Shown one piece after another: positions 1 through 9,561 of a stretch of DNA of 42,905 bases (position 1 is the first letter of the stretch; every line of letters starts with the position of its first letter). The stretch comes from Thermodesulfobacteriota bacterium (GTDB lineage Bacteria > Desulfobacterota > Desulfobacteria > Desulfobacterales > JAUWMJ01). A model generated the notes under the pieces. It ran no database searches. It was not told the DNA's origin and saw only the letters and a list, made by a program, of their open reading frames with translations. A program made the position numbers and the translations under genes. The DNA lies in the NCBI GenBank assembly GCA_034189135.1, contig JAXHVO010000054.1, positions 1 through 42,905 on the forward strand. Reading direction: 5' to 3'.

Positions 1-521
1 CTTTAACGAGTTGCCAATGCAAGTAAATTATGCATTTTCTGGAAAATCTTCGTTTTACTTCTATGCGATTTTACATCGTAAATTCAAACAGTTTTCAATT
101 GTCGTTCAGACACTAATTAAATCTTTATATGCAAATACCATGCACAGCAAGAGGATATGCAAATATATATTGAATATTCAAGTGGTTGAATAGAATGGCT
201 TATGAGCCGGCCTGTGTCATTATTACCTATAGATCACAGATATTATGTCATCCAGTTCATACTATTACCCATGATGCCTAATTTCCTGAAGACAGTAAAA
301 CGGTTTGAAAGCATATAATACCCCAACTGAGCTTAAGCAAAATGTAGAACTTATAAAAAAACCACTCTCTTTTCTTTGTTCTGCGTGAAAGTCAATGATT
401 CTCCACCTTCTGCATTACCAGAGACACTCAGTTTGCGATGTTTCCGGTTTGGTTGGCAGAAAACCAAAGCGAATGAGGACAGACAAACGTGGACTTGAAA
501 ATGGGGGATTTGAAATTCGCT
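1..521. other. AT-rich flank without a supported gene
   Basis: No convincing coding region is visible. Two short open frames (11-193 and 395-652, plus strand) have no ribosome binding site, and their products have low-complexity or unnatural composition. The second also runs antisense into the end of the glycosyltransferase gene. The stretch is the downstream flank of that minus-strand gene. I see no strong terminator hairpin in it. Confidence 0.5.
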
Positions 522-1874
522 TTAATTGTTTAAGTATTGATACATTACCAGGTGAGGCTCTATATCCAGATGAACATTATTTTCAGAAATTTGCGTTGCT
601 CTGGACAGCTGCACTACCGAATTGCCAAAAAATGACCGTAATGCCGCATTAAGCTGGTTGCAAAGGACAGAGTATGAATAATGCCTGGCGGCAATTTTAT
701 AATTATAATTTACCATCTGTTCTCTTCTTTCAGGAGATTGGAGAATCGATTTTATTTTTTCCACCGTTTTTTTGGTAAGAAACCCATCCATCACCGTAAT
801 GTCAAATCCCAACGGCTCAATGTCGCGAACAAAGGTGGCATATCGGTTTATTAAAATAGGCTTTTTAAAGTAAATGGCTTCCAGAAAGGCATTTCCGAAT
901 CCTTCATATAGGCTGGGATAGGTGATAAAATCTGCAAATGGATACACATCCCAAAGGGAAGATCCGGTGTTGCCATTTCCGTTATCGGCCCAGGGGTCTG
1001 CGATTTTGGTGGCAACCAGACGAAGATCCACATCATGTTCCCGGGCATAATCTTTTAACCATTCCGCATATTCATAACCTTCATCTCCTGCTTCATGGGA
1101 CACAATCAGTTTGTTTCGTGGATCCTTAAGCTCCTTGACGAGCTCGATGGCATATTCGATCCCTTTTCTCCTTATTATGCGTGTGGGTTGCAAGATCATT
1201 CGGTCATCGGATTGTAAACCGATAGATTCACGGAAAACCCTGGCGCCTTGGGCATCGAATGATGGTGGGTTGTCAAAATCGATGACATTTGGAACAATAA
1301 TTGAAGAAATACCGGTACGAAGTGCAAGCTGTTCCTGAGCTTCGGAATTGATTACCACATGTTTGATATTGGGAAGGTTGGGTGGAAACGCCATGCGCAG
1401 ATAATCATTTACCGCATTCACTGAAAAGCGAACCCTTTCCCAGTAAAAATCGTGGTTGTGAGAAATAGTAGGCATTTGAGTTTCAGCAACGGTTTCGGTT
1501 AATGCAAGACCCAACGGCACATGCATCGGGATGGTGAGAACATTTTCCGCAATAATAAGATCGATATTAAAGTGGTTGATAAATTCGTGGAGTTTTAATT
1601 TGAGTTGAGACCTTAACTCGTGAATGGCTTGGGTCACCGAGGGATTTCGCCTTTTGTTCCCCAAAATTTGTTCATTGATCCACTGATTTTTTTCATATTT
1701 AAAATAGGCTTCCGGGACCAACAGGCTTTTGGTCATATCCCGATCCAGTCTACCGGCAAACCAGAAACAATTGTGTCCGCTCTTGGCAAAAACATCCGCC
1801 CACTTACTTGCTTCCAGAGTAACGCCGTCCGTGCCTGAGAACCGGGTTGAAATAAATCCTATGTTTATGCTCAT
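522..1874 (-). CDS. Glycosyltransferase family 4 (GT-B fold)
   Basis: A 450-residue protein that probably transfers a sugar from an activated donor in the cytoplasm; the acceptor cannot be predicted. The N-terminus (INIGFISTRFSGTDGVTLEA) is the glycine-rich first strand of a GT-B N-domain. The C-terminal donor-binding domain starts near residue 215 (a QPTRIIRRKGIEYAIEL-type strand) and contains YPSLYEGFGNAFLEAI, the E-x7-E region typical of GT4 enzymes. AGGATAC lies just upstream of the ATG. The gene stands alone: a plus-strand gene diverges from it, and the 445-bp gap between them is AT-rich. The family assignment is firm. The substrate is unknown, and nearby genes give no polysaccharide context. 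Confidence 0.85.
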   Translation of the reverse strand: MSINIGFISTRFSGTDGVTLEASKWADVFAKSGHNCFWFAGRLDRDMTKSLLVPEAYFKYEKNQWINEQILGNKRRNPSVTQAIHELRSQLKLKLHEFINHFNIDLIIAENVLTIPMHVPLGLALTETVAETQMPTISHNHDFYWERVRFSVNAVNDYLRMAFPPNLPNIKHVVINSEAQEQLALRTGISSIIVPNVIDFDNPPSFDAQGARVFRESIGLQSDDRMILQPTRIIRRKGIEYAIELVKELKDPRNKLIVSHEAGDEGYEYAEWLKDYAREHDVDLRLVATKIADPWADNGNGNTGSSLWDVYPFADFITYPSLYEGFGNAFLEAIYFKKPILINRYATFVRDIEPLGFDITVMDGFLTKKTVEKIKSILQSPERREQMVNYNYKIAARHYSYSVLCNQLNAALRSFFGNSVVQLSRATQISENNVHLDIEPHLVMYQYLNN

Positions 1875-2319
1875 GTATCCTATATTCTGGCTGATTAAAA
1901 ATGAAACCGGTGTTTCTTAAAAATAAATCTCCCCAGTGAATCCTTTTTCATTTGAAGCATCCATATAACAACATATTGTAGTGTGTCAACAGTATATATC
2001 AATATATTGTGATTAATTTTGCTTTGGCGGTTTTTCGCTATAAAATTTCATCAACTGATTTGAGCCGGCCGCTGAAAGGCTTAGCAAAATCCACACGTTC
2101 CTGTACCTGCCACTTTCCCAACTTCCTGTCAAGCATTATGCTTTGCCTGGCTTACATCGACACCAGTTATTAAAACCCGCTGTGATGAATATATTCTTTA
2201 CCTTCTTTTCGATTTTTGCCATAATCCTCATTTTTATAAAATATCTCCTTCATGGAATACGCAACCATGAAAGTGACACTCTAACGAAGCCTTTAGAGAT
2301 CTTACTGGACCATTGCCAT

Positions 2320-3396
2320 ATGCCCACGGAAACAGTTGATACCATAATTATCGGAGGTGGCCTCAGCGGTATATATGCCGCCTACCTGCTGTCCCAAAGG
2401 AAGAGGCCTTTTGTTGTTCTTGAAGCCCGTGGACGTCTCGGTGGCAGGATTTTAAGCCCTGAGCATCAAGAATTTCACTCCGATCTCGGTCCCTCATGGT
2501 ACTGGCCCGCCATTCACTCCAAAATGATGCACCTTATTCAATCCCTGGGCCTCAGGGGTTATCGCCAGTTTGAAGAAGGTATGGGCCGTTTTCAAAGTCC
2601 CAATGGCACCGTCAAGACCGTCAGCGGTTACGCCATGGAACCCCTTTCCTGGCGGCTTTCCGGTGGCATGATGGCACTGATCACAAAACTCTGTGAGGAT
2701 ATCCCGGAAAACGCCATCAGGCTCAATCACCCGGTCTGTAAAATCGAAAAAAAGCGCACCCGTGTTCTGGTCAGTGTCGGCGAACTAGATAGGGAGCCCT
2801 GGATCTGCTTCAGCACCAGCAAGGTCATCCTCGCTTTGCCCCCGCGCCTTGCCGCCGCCACCATTCTGTTTAACCCGGAGCTGTCGCATCATTTGACCCA
2901 GGCGATGCTGAAAACCGGTACCTGGATGGCAGGCCAGGCCAAATTCTGTGCCCTTTATGAAGAACCTTTTTGGCGCCAGTCAGGCCTCTCCGGCCAGGCT
3001 TTCAGCCAATGCGGTCCTCTCAGTGAGATCCATGACGGATCCAACCACAGCCTGGGGCCTTACGGCTTGACCGGCTTTGTCGGTATTCCGGCAGTGCAGC
3101 GTAACCATCAACCACTCCTTACGGAGGCCATTCTCTCCCAACTTGCAATCATCTATGGCAACGCTGCGGCACAACCGGCGACCTTTTTCTACCATGATTG
3201 GGCGCGCGAACGATTTACCGCCACCCAGTTCGACCAGCCACCGATGATCGAACACCCCCTCTATCACCCCCCTGCAGGCCAAACCTCCATTTGGGACGGC
3301 ACCATCCATTTTGCCGGCACGGAAACCGCAGAGCAAAACGGTGGCTATCTTGAAGGCGCCCTGACCGCAGCCGAACGCTCTGTGATAAACCTCTAA
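2320..3396 (+). CDS. Flavin-containing amine oxidase family protein
   Basis: An FAD-dependent oxidoreductase of the monoamine oxidase/phytoene desaturase superfamily. Right after the chosen ATG comes the dinucleotide-binding strand TVDTIIIGGGLSGIYAAYLL, with the acidic residue and arginines of EARGRLGGRI after it. The C-terminus has the matching FAD motif IHFAGTETAEQNGGYLEGAL. The 358-residue length fits the compact bacterial members. The frame stays open upstream to 2143 (TTG) and through an ATG at 2185, which would add a hydrophobic membrane-anchor-like segment. No start has a good ribosome binding site. I chose 2320 because homologues usually begin just before this strand and because the DNA becomes markedly GC-richer from there. 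Substrate unknown; an amine or a carotenoid-like lipid are both possible. Confidence 0.82.
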   Translation: MPTETVDTIIIGGGLSGIYAAYLLSQRKRPFVVLEARGRLGGRILSPEHQEFHSDLGPSWYWPAIHSKMMHLIQSLGLRGYRQFEEGMGRFQSPNGTVKTVSGYAMEPLSWRLSGGMMALITKLCEDIPENAIRLNHPVCKIEKKRTRVLVSVGELDREPWICFSTSKVILALPPRLAAATILFNPELSHHLTQAMLKTGTWMAGQAKFCALYEEPFWRQSGLSGQAFSQCGPLSEIHDGSNHSLGPYGLTGFVGIPAVQRNHQPLLTEAILSQLAIIYGNAAAQPATFFYHDWARERFTATQFDQPPMIEHPLYHPPAGQTSIWDGTIHFAGTETAEQNGGYLEGALTAAERSVINL

Positions 3397-3470
3397 GTTA
3401 GCAACCATAATGACACCAAATTGATTCATTCCAAACCGATTAAAATGGCGGTTCGGCAAAATAAAATATG

Positions 3471-3500
3471 ACTTAACATTTGCCATGTCAGATGTTAAGT
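3471..3500 (+). promoter_or_regulatory. Perfect 9-bp inverted repeat upstream of the cheR-like gene
   Basis: ACTTAACAT at 3471-3479 and ATGTTAAGT at 3492-3500 are exact reverse complements separated by 12 bases. The dyad ends directly before the AGGA...AGG purine tract that precedes the ATG at 3516. It could be a repressor operator or an RNA hairpin in the leader that affects ribosome access. It is not followed by a T-run, so a terminator is unlikely. Confidence 0.5.
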
Positions 3501-3515
3501 AGGATTTAGGTTAAT

Positions 3516-4367
3516 ATGATGAGCCGTCGCAATTATGTTGAATTTCTGACCTGGGCCCTGCCCAGGCTCTCCATGAGGTACAAAGGATTCCGCAGGGTGA
3601 AGCGGCAGGTATGCCGGCGGATAGACCGGCGTATGCGCACATTGAATTTATCCGGTCTGGATGAATATAAACAGTATCTGATGGCAAACAACGATGAATG
3701 GCATACCCTGGATCAATTTTGTCGAATACACATCTCTCGATTTTTTCGCGATACCTATGTATTTAACCCCATGATGAGTTCCATCTTGCCGGAGCTGGGA
3801 CAGACAGTCAAACAAGAAAAAGGCAGGATCTTGTCCGTTTGGAGCCTGGGATGCGCATCCGGTGAAGAGGCCTATACCTTTAAAATTATTTGGCATGCCC
3901 TGCTGCAGGATCGGTTTCCTGATATATCCATTCAAATATTAGGTACGGATATTGATGAACATATGCTGGCGCGCGCCAGAAGTGGTAAATATAAAAAAAG
4001 CAGTTTAAAGGAAATGCCCGATTATCTGATTCAATATGGTTTTGAAATTTCAGGTGAAAATTATTGCTTAAATGATCTTGTAAAACAGGGTATTGAATTT
4101 TTAAATCAGGATGTACGTCAACAAATGCCTCAATCCTTGTTTAATATCATCGCCTGTCGCAATCTGATCTTTACCTATTATGATTTAAATCTTCAACAGA
4201 AACTGACCCAAAGATTGATTAAAAGACTGACACCCGGGGGCATTCTCATTTTGGGAAAGAATGAATCATTGCCTAGTGATTACCCTGAGTTGGTTCAACA
4301 TAATCAGTGCAAATTGTTTTACCAAAAAGTTCAACGATTCAACAGGTCGAAGGATCGACACACTTGA
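3516..4367 (+). CDS. CheR-type protein-glutamate O-methyltransferase
   Basis: A 283-residue SAM-dependent methyltransferase of the CheR family, which methylates glutamates in chemoreceptor cytoplasmic domains. The helical N-domain covers residues 1-70. Then come ISRFFRD (residues 73-79, the usual NxTxFFR site), the SAM motif VWSLGCASGEEAY (108-120), the acidic LGTDID (142-147), and IIACRNLIFTYYD, the counterpart of IFCRNVxIYF. The domain is complete, but no CheB, receptor or CheA/W gene is in this window. It therefore works with receptors encoded elsewhere, or on another target as in Frz- or Wsp-like systems. The leader holds a strong dyad at 3471-3500. The closest alternative is a CheR relative with a non-chemotaxis substrate. 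Confidence 0.85.
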   Translation: MMSRRNYVEFLTWALPRLSMRYKGFRRVKRQVCRRIDRRMRTLNLSGLDEYKQYLMANNDEWHTLDQFCRIHISRFFRDTYVFNPMMSSILPELGQTVKQEKGRILSVWSLGCASGEEAYTFKIIWHALLQDRFPDISIQILGTDIDEHMLARARSGKYKKSSLKEMPDYLIQYGFEISGENYCLNDLVKQGIEFLNQDVRQQMPQSLFNIIACRNLIFTYYDLNLQQKLTQRLIKRLTPGGILILGKNESLPSDYPELVQHNQCKLFYQKVQRFNRSKDRHT

Positions 4368-4460
4368 CCGGTGATATTTACACTGTCATAAGCGGCTGTA
4401 TTTTGAACACGGACAAAACAATAAACACCTTCACAAAAGCGGCTTGAAAGTATATCATAC

Positions 4461-4967
4461 ATGAATTCCATAGATGAAATCGTTGCCATTGTTGATGAAA
4501 ACAATCATATCATCGACTCTGCTCCCCGATCGGTGATGCGTGCACAAAATCTTCCTCACCGCGCATGCTACGTGCTGGTCTTCAACTCACTTGATAAAAT
4601 CTTGGTGCAAAAACGAACCCAAAGCAAAGATGTCTATCCGGGTTATTATGACATCGCCACCGGCGGCGTTGTGCTGGCGGGTGAAACATACGAAGAATCG
4701 GCCCAAAGAGAGCTGGCGGAAGAAATAGGGGCAATAAATATTCCCCTGAGGAAACATTTCGATTTTTTCCATCAGGATAGTCACTGCCGGGTGTGGGGAC
4801 GAGTTTTCAGCTGTAGATATGACGGCAAAATTATACTTCAGAAAGAGGAAGTAGAAAGCATAGACTACCACACCATCGCAGAGATAATGAAACTAAAGGA
4901 CATTAAATCTTTTACCCCGGATGGCCTTTATGTACTTTCCCGCTATCAGATGAAAGGGCTGAGTTGA
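4461..4967 (+). CDS. Nudix hydrolase (YfcD-like)
   Basis: A 168-residue Nudix protein that would cleave a nucleoside diphosphate linked to another group. The Nudix box is complete: G69-x5-E75-x7-R83-E84-L-x-E87-E88-x-G90, within GGVVLAGETYEESAQ followed by RELAEEIG. The N-terminal strand EIVAIVDENNHIIDSAPRS and the phrase YPGYYDIATGG match the YfcD subgroup, which also resembles isopentenyl-diphosphate isomerase. The true substrate is unknown for this group. Only 40 bp separate it from the next gene, so the two may be cotranscribed. Confidence 0.88.
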   Translation: MNSIDEIVAIVDENNHIIDSAPRSVMRAQNLPHRACYVLVFNSLDKILVQKRTQSKDVYPGYYDIATGGVVLAGETYEESAQRELAEEIGAINIPLRKHFDFFHQDSHCRVWGRVFSCRYDGKIILQKEEVESIDYHTIAEIMKLKDIKSFTPDGLYVLSRYQMKGLS

Positions 4968-5007
4968 AAGAAAACCGTTCAACATTTTTATAATAAGGAT
5001 ACATGCC

Positions 5008-5673
5008 ATGAAGATTACCGATGAAATATATCAGGTGGGCGGGAGTGGATTTTCCTCGCCGGAAGATGCCGCCATCTATCTGATCGTTTTTGCCGAGCAC
5101 GCGGCGCTGGTGGACGCAGGCTGTGGCCGAAGCCTTGAGAAGGTCATACAAAATATCAACAGGTGCGGTATTGGTTCAGGACAAATCGACTATCTTTTGA
5201 TCACCCATTGTCATTTTGATCACACCGGTGGTGCTGAGGCCCTAAAAGACCAATTCCAGTGTCGGATTATCGCCCATGAACTTGATGCCAAATATCTGGA
5301 ACAGGGAAATGATACGGTAACCGCGGCAAATTGGTATGGCGCCCACCTGAAGCCGTTTCACGTTGACCGAAAATTAGTCACCGCCAGAGAAATAATTGAT
5401 TTGGGCGGCAGGAATATTGAAGCCGTCCATGTCCCGGGGCATTCTCCTGGATCGGTGGTTTATTTGACCGAGTCTGAAGGAAAAAAAGTGCTCTTTGCCC
5501 AGGATGTGCACGGCCCTCTGGATTCAAGCTTCCGGTCCAATAAAAAAGACTACTTCACATCCCTCAAACGGCTGCTGTCACTTGAAGCCGACATATTGTG
5601 CGAAGGACATTTTGGTATATACCGGGGCAAAAACGAGGTGGCCGGGTTTATTGAATCATTCCTGCCAAAATAA
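5008..5673 (+). CDS. Metallo-beta-lactamase-fold hydrolase
   Basis: A 221-residue MBL-fold protein of the glyoxalase II/RNase Z superfamily. It has a full dinuclear metal site: H67-x-H69-x-D71-H72 in ITHCHFDHTGG, H145 in HVPGHSPGS, D166 in LFAQDVHG, and H201 in LCEGHFGIY. There is no signal peptide, so it is cytoplasmic. A putative hydroxyacylglutathione hydrolase-like or other thioester/lactone activity fits, but the sequence does not decide. The ATG is preceded by ATAAGGATAC. It lies 40 bp after the Nudix gene and 73 bp before the PAC2 gene, on the same strand. Confidence 0.88.
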   Translation: MKITDEIYQVGGSGFSSPEDAAIYLIVFAEHAALVDAGCGRSLEKVIQNINRCGIGSGQIDYLLITHCHFDHTGGAEALKDQFQCRIIAHELDAKYLEQGNDTVTAANWYGAHLKPFHVDRKLVTAREIIDLGGRNIEAVHVPGHSPGSVVYLTESEGKKVLFAQDVHGPLDSSFRSNKKDYFTSLKRLLSLEADILCEGHFGIYRGKNEVAGFIESFLPK

Positions 5674-5746
5674 ACCAACGCCCCCACTTCTTTTTGTGGC
5701 AAAAGCCATATTGACATTCCCCGACATGAATGACAAATAGAGAAAT

Positions 5747-6613
5747 ATGGATGAACAGGGAATTCATATCGAAAAAACAGTCGAATTGAGCTATCCGCTG
5801 CTGATTGCGGGGTTTGACGGTTGGGGTAATGCGCTTAACGTTTCCAAGGGCATGGTTTCTTACCTGGTTCGTAGCTTGAATGCCGAAATATTTGCCAGAA
5901 TTAATCCGGATCATTTTTACCGCTATGATGAAGACCGCCCCGGGGTCAAGATAGAAGACGGCCTTTTGAAACAATTTTCCACACCTGGTGGTGCTTTTTA
6001 TGCGGCAAAGACAGGACAGGCTGAAAGGGATCTGGTTATTTTAATGGCCGATGAACCACATTTGAACTGGTTTAATTTTATCGACGGGCTGTTTTCCCTT
6101 TGCCAACAGCATGGAATCAAGACCATTATTACCCTGGGTAGCATGTATGACAACGTTCTCCATACCGACCGAATCGTATCGGGAATCGTCTCGGACCCGG
6201 AGTTGTTTTCCAGGTTAAAAGAGAAAAACGTCATTCCCATCAACTACCAGGGCCCCAGTGCCATCCATTCCATCATACAGTCCCAGGGATCCCAGCAAGG
6301 CTTTCATTGCATCAGCCTGTGGGGCCACTGCCCGTTTTATCTGCAGGGGACCATCCACTTCGGTCTGATGGCCCATCTGGGCAAAATGCTGTCGCACTTT
6401 GGAGAGTTTACTTTAGACACGCAAACCCTTGAGGCGAGCTGGCAAGAGCTGGACAAACAGATCCGTGAACTGGTGAACCGTAATCCTGAGGTTCAGTCCA
6501 TTATCAGCGAACTAAGAAAGGCCAAGGTGAGAGGGTCATGGGAAAGTATGAAGGGATCCGCTAAAAAGAGCGACAAAGTCATTAATCTGACGGATTTTCT
6601 CAAGCCGGGCTAA
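5747..6613 (+). CDS. PAC2 family protein
   Basis: A 288-residue member of the PAC2 (proteasome assembly chaperone 2-like) family, named for eukaryotic chaperones. Bacterial members have no settled function. Diagnostic stretches are YPLLIAGFDGWGNALNVSKG near the N-terminus, the FYRYDEDRP region, LVILMADEPHLNW, and IITLGSMYDNVLHTDR. The C-terminal 60 residues are helical and charged. No signal peptide or membrane segment is seen. It follows two same-strand hydrolase genes closely, but proteasome genes are absent from the window, so the context does not give it a task. Confidence 0.85.
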   Translation: MDEQGIHIEKTVELSYPLLIAGFDGWGNALNVSKGMVSYLVRSLNAEIFARINPDHFYRYDEDRPGVKIEDGLLKQFSTPGGAFYAAKTGQAERDLVILMADEPHLNWFNFIDGLFSLCQQHGIKTIITLGSMYDNVLHTDRIVSGIVSDPELFSRLKEKNVIPINYQGPSAIHSIIQSQGSQQGFHCISLWGHCPFYLQGTIHFGLMAHLGKMLSHFGEFTLDTQTLEASWQELDKQIRELVNRNPEVQSIISELRKAKVRGSWESMKGSAKKSDKVINLTDFLKPG

Positions 6614-6784
6614 GTCGAAAGTGACCGGACATGCTGTCGGAATCCATTTGGCAAGGCAAAATCCTTAGGCATGGCCTGAAACGTCCACTCTGCAGAACCC
6701 GGCCCTGGATACAGCCGAAGACTCGGAACGCACTACTTCTTCCAAGAGCACGGGTTCTCAGCGAGATAGATCAACTACGCTATT

Positions 6785-7792
6785 TTATCCTCCGGGTAAA
6801 ATCACGATATCGACCCGCCGGTTCATCCGCTTGTTTTCCGGAGTATCATTGGGGGCCAGGGGGTGATATTCCCCGTAACCCACCGCAGAGAGTTTTCTGG
6901 GGTCCATATCTGTTTTATCGGTAAAAAACCGTAAAACAGCCAGTGCCCTGGCTGAAGAGAGTTCCCAGTTTGAGGGAAACTGTTCGGTATGGATCGGCAC
7001 ATTATCGGTATGCCCTTCGATCTGGATATTATTTTCGGGATATCTGTTGATGGCCTGAGCTATTTTTGCCAGAGATTGCTTGACCTTTTTTTTCAGCCTG
7101 GCCTGGCCTGAATCGAACAGGATACTGTTATCGATGTTGATAATGGTCTTGGTTTTATATCGTTTTAGGGTGATTTCGCCATTTTCAATCTCTGCTCTCA
7201 ACTGTTTTTCGATCTGATCGGCCTGTTGGGAGAGTTTATTGAGCGCTTTTTCCTTTTCTGCGTTCATATCTTCAAGGATTTTGATCTGATCAAGCAGTTT
7301 CCCGGTGAGTATTTTATGCGACTGTATCTCATGGTCCAGTCGGTTGTTCAGGGTCTCAAGTTCATCCCTGTATTGCGACTTAAGCGTGCCGATGGTATCA
7401 TTTTTTGCCGCAATATCGGTGTCATATTTTTCCTGAAGCTCGGTAATCTGCTGCAGCAGGCCCTGGGTTTGTTCGGTGGATTCATTTTTCAGGGTGGCAA
7501 TGCTTTGGTTTAGCTCATCCTGTCTCGAAGCGGCCACGGCCATATCATCTGTGTATTTTTCCTCTAAGTCTTTGAGTCCCTGTTCAAGGCTTGAAATCCG
7601 GTTTTTCTGTTCTGAAATGGTCTTATCATTTTTCGCTTTGGTAGCGGACAGTTCTTCTTCAATTCCCTGTTTTTCATGTTCCAAAGCCGTGTAATCACTC
7701 AGCAGGCTGGTGTAGCTTTTTTTGGTTACCACACAACCCCCGATTAATGAAATAAGCACACAGCAAATCATGAGCAGTCCGGTTGTTTTCAT
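6785..7792 (-). CDS. OmpA-family lipoprotein with long coiled coil
   Basis: A 335-residue envelope protein. The signal peptide ends in the lipobox LIGGC, so Cys20 would be lipidated and hold the protein in the outer membrane. Residues about 28-195 are a heptad-rich coiled coil (LSATKAKNDKTISEQKNRIS and following). The C-terminal OmpA/MotB peptidoglycan-binding domain (about 215-335) has IEGHTDNVPI, SSARALAVLRFF and NRRVDI, which bind the diaminopimelate of peptidoglycan. It probably tethers outer membrane to cell wall, or works as a MotB-like spacer. It converges with the PAC2 gene; the 171 bp between them show no clear terminator. Confidence 0.88.
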   Translation of the reverse strand: MKTTGLLMICCVLISLIGGCVVTKKSYTSLLSDYTALEHEKQGIEEELSATKAKNDKTISEQKNRISSLEQGLKDLEEKYTDDMAVAASRQDELNQSIATLKNESTEQTQGLLQQITELQEKYDTDIAAKNDTIGTLKSQYRDELETLNNRLDHEIQSHKILTGKLLDQIKILEDMNAEKEKALNKLSQQADQIEKQLRAEIENGEITLKRYKTKTIINIDNSILFDSGQARLKKKVKQSLAKIAQAINRYPENNIQIEGHTDNVPIHTEQFPSNWELSSARALAVLRFFTDKTDMDPRKLSAVGYGEYHPLAPNDTPENKRMNRRVDIVILPGG

Positions 7793-8095
7793 GTCAAATC
7801 TCCTTTATCCGTTTTGAAAAAAGATGATCCAGCAGCGATGAGACTTTGTTTTGACAAAAACGAGTATATGCCCACCCCATTGATGTGTCAAGGTCTTTGA
7901 AAATACACGTTATAAATACAAACGGTCGACTTGAACTGATCAGGGATAAGGAGCATCCGTGGTTTCGGGTCATTGGTTGAATGGAAATTACCATAGCAGG
8001 GGAATAAGCAATCCTGCTGGTAGCTGGATAGGGATTTGACTAACCCGGTGAATTGTTTTAAACTCCATTAAAAAAAATCGGGTAAAGGAACCCCC
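7793..8095. other. Divergent intergenic region
   Basis: These 303 bp separate the minus-strand OmpA lipoprotein gene from the plus-strand FAD oxidoreductase gene. They contain the leader and promoter of both, but only the plus-strand promoter is readable (8036-8064). A short minus-strand open frame inside (7794-7994) has no ribosome binding site and an unlikely product. Confidence 0.5.
8036..8064 (+). promoter_or_regulatory. Predicted sigma70-type promoter for the FAD oxidoreductase gene
   Basis: TTGACT at 8036-8041 and TAAACT at 8059-8064 are separated by 17 bp, the optimal sigma70 spacing. Transcription would begin near 8071, leaving a leader of about 25 bases with AAAGGA before the ATG at 8096. 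Confidence 0.5.
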
Positions 8096-9472
8096 ATGAA
8101 AAATTTACCGAAATCACCCTTATCACTGTGGCTGGACACCTACGGCACTTACATACCCGAACCACCCCTGCAGGGAGAGGTAAAGGTGGATATCGCTATT
8201 ATTGGAGGAGGATTTACGGGGGTGGCAACTGCGCACGAACTGAAACGGGCTGAGCCGTCTTTGCGGGTAGCGATTATTGAAGCTGAAACCGTTGGCTTTG
8301 GAGCCAGCGGCCGTAACGGATCATTCGCCATGACTGTGGTGGGTCTGGGATTCGGAGTTACGGCCATGTTACGGGGAAAGCAGTTTCTCAGCAAGGCCCA
8401 TAAGTATATGATGAAAGCCGTTGATCACCTTGATGACCTGATTCAACGGGAAAAGCTGAATTGTGACCGCATCCGGCCGGGATTTTTAAGAACCGCGACC
8501 ACAGATGGCTATGTCAAGCGCATTCAGCATGATGTCAAACTTATAAACTCCCTCGGATTTGATGACATCTCCTGGCTTAAAGCCCGGGAGGTACGTGAAC
8601 GTGTCAATTCGGATCGTTATCTGGGAGCCATGTGGGAGCCACGCATGGTGCTGATCAATCCGGCCAAACTGGTTCGGGCGGAAAAAAAGCTTGCCTCAAA
8701 TATGGGAGTTATGTTTTTTGAAAATACCCCGGTTATGGAAATAACTTCAAAACCGGTTTTCCGCATTAAAACACCCGGAGGGAGAGTGTCTGCGGAACAA
8801 ATTGTTTTTGCCACCAACGCCTATTCACATCTTTTCCCCGGTCTCAAGCGAAAGCAGGTGCCTGCGTTTACTTATATGATCGCCACCGCTCCACTTAGCG
8901 ATCGGCAGCTTGAGCCGATTGGCTGGGACGGCTTTGAAGGTCTGGAAGATGCCCGCAACCTGATCCACTATTACCGGCTTACCCGTGATAAGCGCCTGGT
9001 AATGGGGGGAGGCCCGGTCGGTCTGACCTGGGCCAACTCTCTGGATGCAGATAGCAATGAAGCCGCCTGGAAGCACCTGGAAAATCATATCCACTTTCTT
9101 TTCCCTTCGCTTTCCGGGGTAAAAATCACCCACCGGTGGGGAGGACCCTTTTCGGTCACGGTAAATCTGACTCCTTCTCTGGGTTACCTGGGTAATAAAA
9201 GGGCGGTGTACAGCCTGGGATGTATCGGACATGGTGTCTCTATGAGTCACCTTAACGCCTGCGTACTAAGAGATCTTCTGCTGCAACGCCGGAGCGGTTT
9301 ACCTGAATGCCCTTTTGTCAACCACAGGGTCATCCCCTGGCCCCCCGAACCTCTTCGCATGGCTACTATCGGCGCAATTCGCGGTTACCTTCAAATCGAA
9401 GACTGGTTTCATGAACGCAAGTTGCCACGGGCAGGAAATTTAAACAACAAGCAGGGAGCAAGCAAAATATAG
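8096..9472 (+). CDS. FAD-dependent oxidoreductase, DAO family (PuuB-like)
   Basis: A 458-residue D-amino-acid-oxidase-type flavoprotein most like gamma-glutamylputrescine oxidase and glycine/sarcosine oxidases. The Rossmann strand [19 protein letters not shown] is followed by [18 protein letters not shown]; the ASGRNG pattern is common in PuuB-like enzymes. Near the C-terminus, [14 protein letters not shown] is the second FAD contact. It would oxidise a C-N bond of an amine or amino acid, passing electrons to oxygen or to a carrier; the carrier is more likely if the host is a strict anaerobe. AAAGGA precedes the ATG. No puu genes are nearby, so the substrate is open. Confidence 0.85.
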   Translation: MKNLPKSPLSLWLDTYGTYIPEPPLQGEVKVDIAIIGGGFTGVATAHELKRAEPSLRVAIIEAETVGFGASGRNGSFAMTVVGLGFGVTAMLRGKQFLSKAHKYMMKAVDHLDDLIQREKLNCDRIRPGFLRTATTDGYVKRIQHDVKLINSLGFDDISWLKAREVRERVNSDRYLGAMWEPRMVLINPAKLVRAEKKLASNMGVMFFENTPVMEITSKPVFRIKTPGGRVSAEQIVFATNAYSHLFPGLKRKQVPAFTYMIATAPLSDRQLEPIGWDGFEGLEDARNLIHYYRLTRDKRLVMGGGPVGLTWANSLDADSNEAAWKHLENHIHFLFPSLSGVKITHRWGGPFSVTVNLTPSLGYLGNKRAVYSLGCIGHGVSMSHLNACVLRDLLLQRRSGLPECPFVNHRVIPWPPEPLRMATIGAIRGYLQIEDWFHERKLPRAGNLNNKQGASKI

Positions 9473-9561
9473 CGAGTTTTTGCTGAGTATCTTTAAATTC
9501 AAATTGGTCTATAAGCTTTGAAAACCATATTTATCATCACCAATACAAAAGGGGTGATTCG

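Noticed and set aside
395-652. Plus-strand frame of 85 codons
   Set aside because: It overlaps the end of the glycosyltransferase gene antisense, has no ribosome binding site and no protein-like pattern.
7794-7994. 66-codon minus-strand frame upstream of the OmpA lipoprotein
   Set aside because: It has no ribosome binding site and lies in the leader region; the composition is not protein-like.
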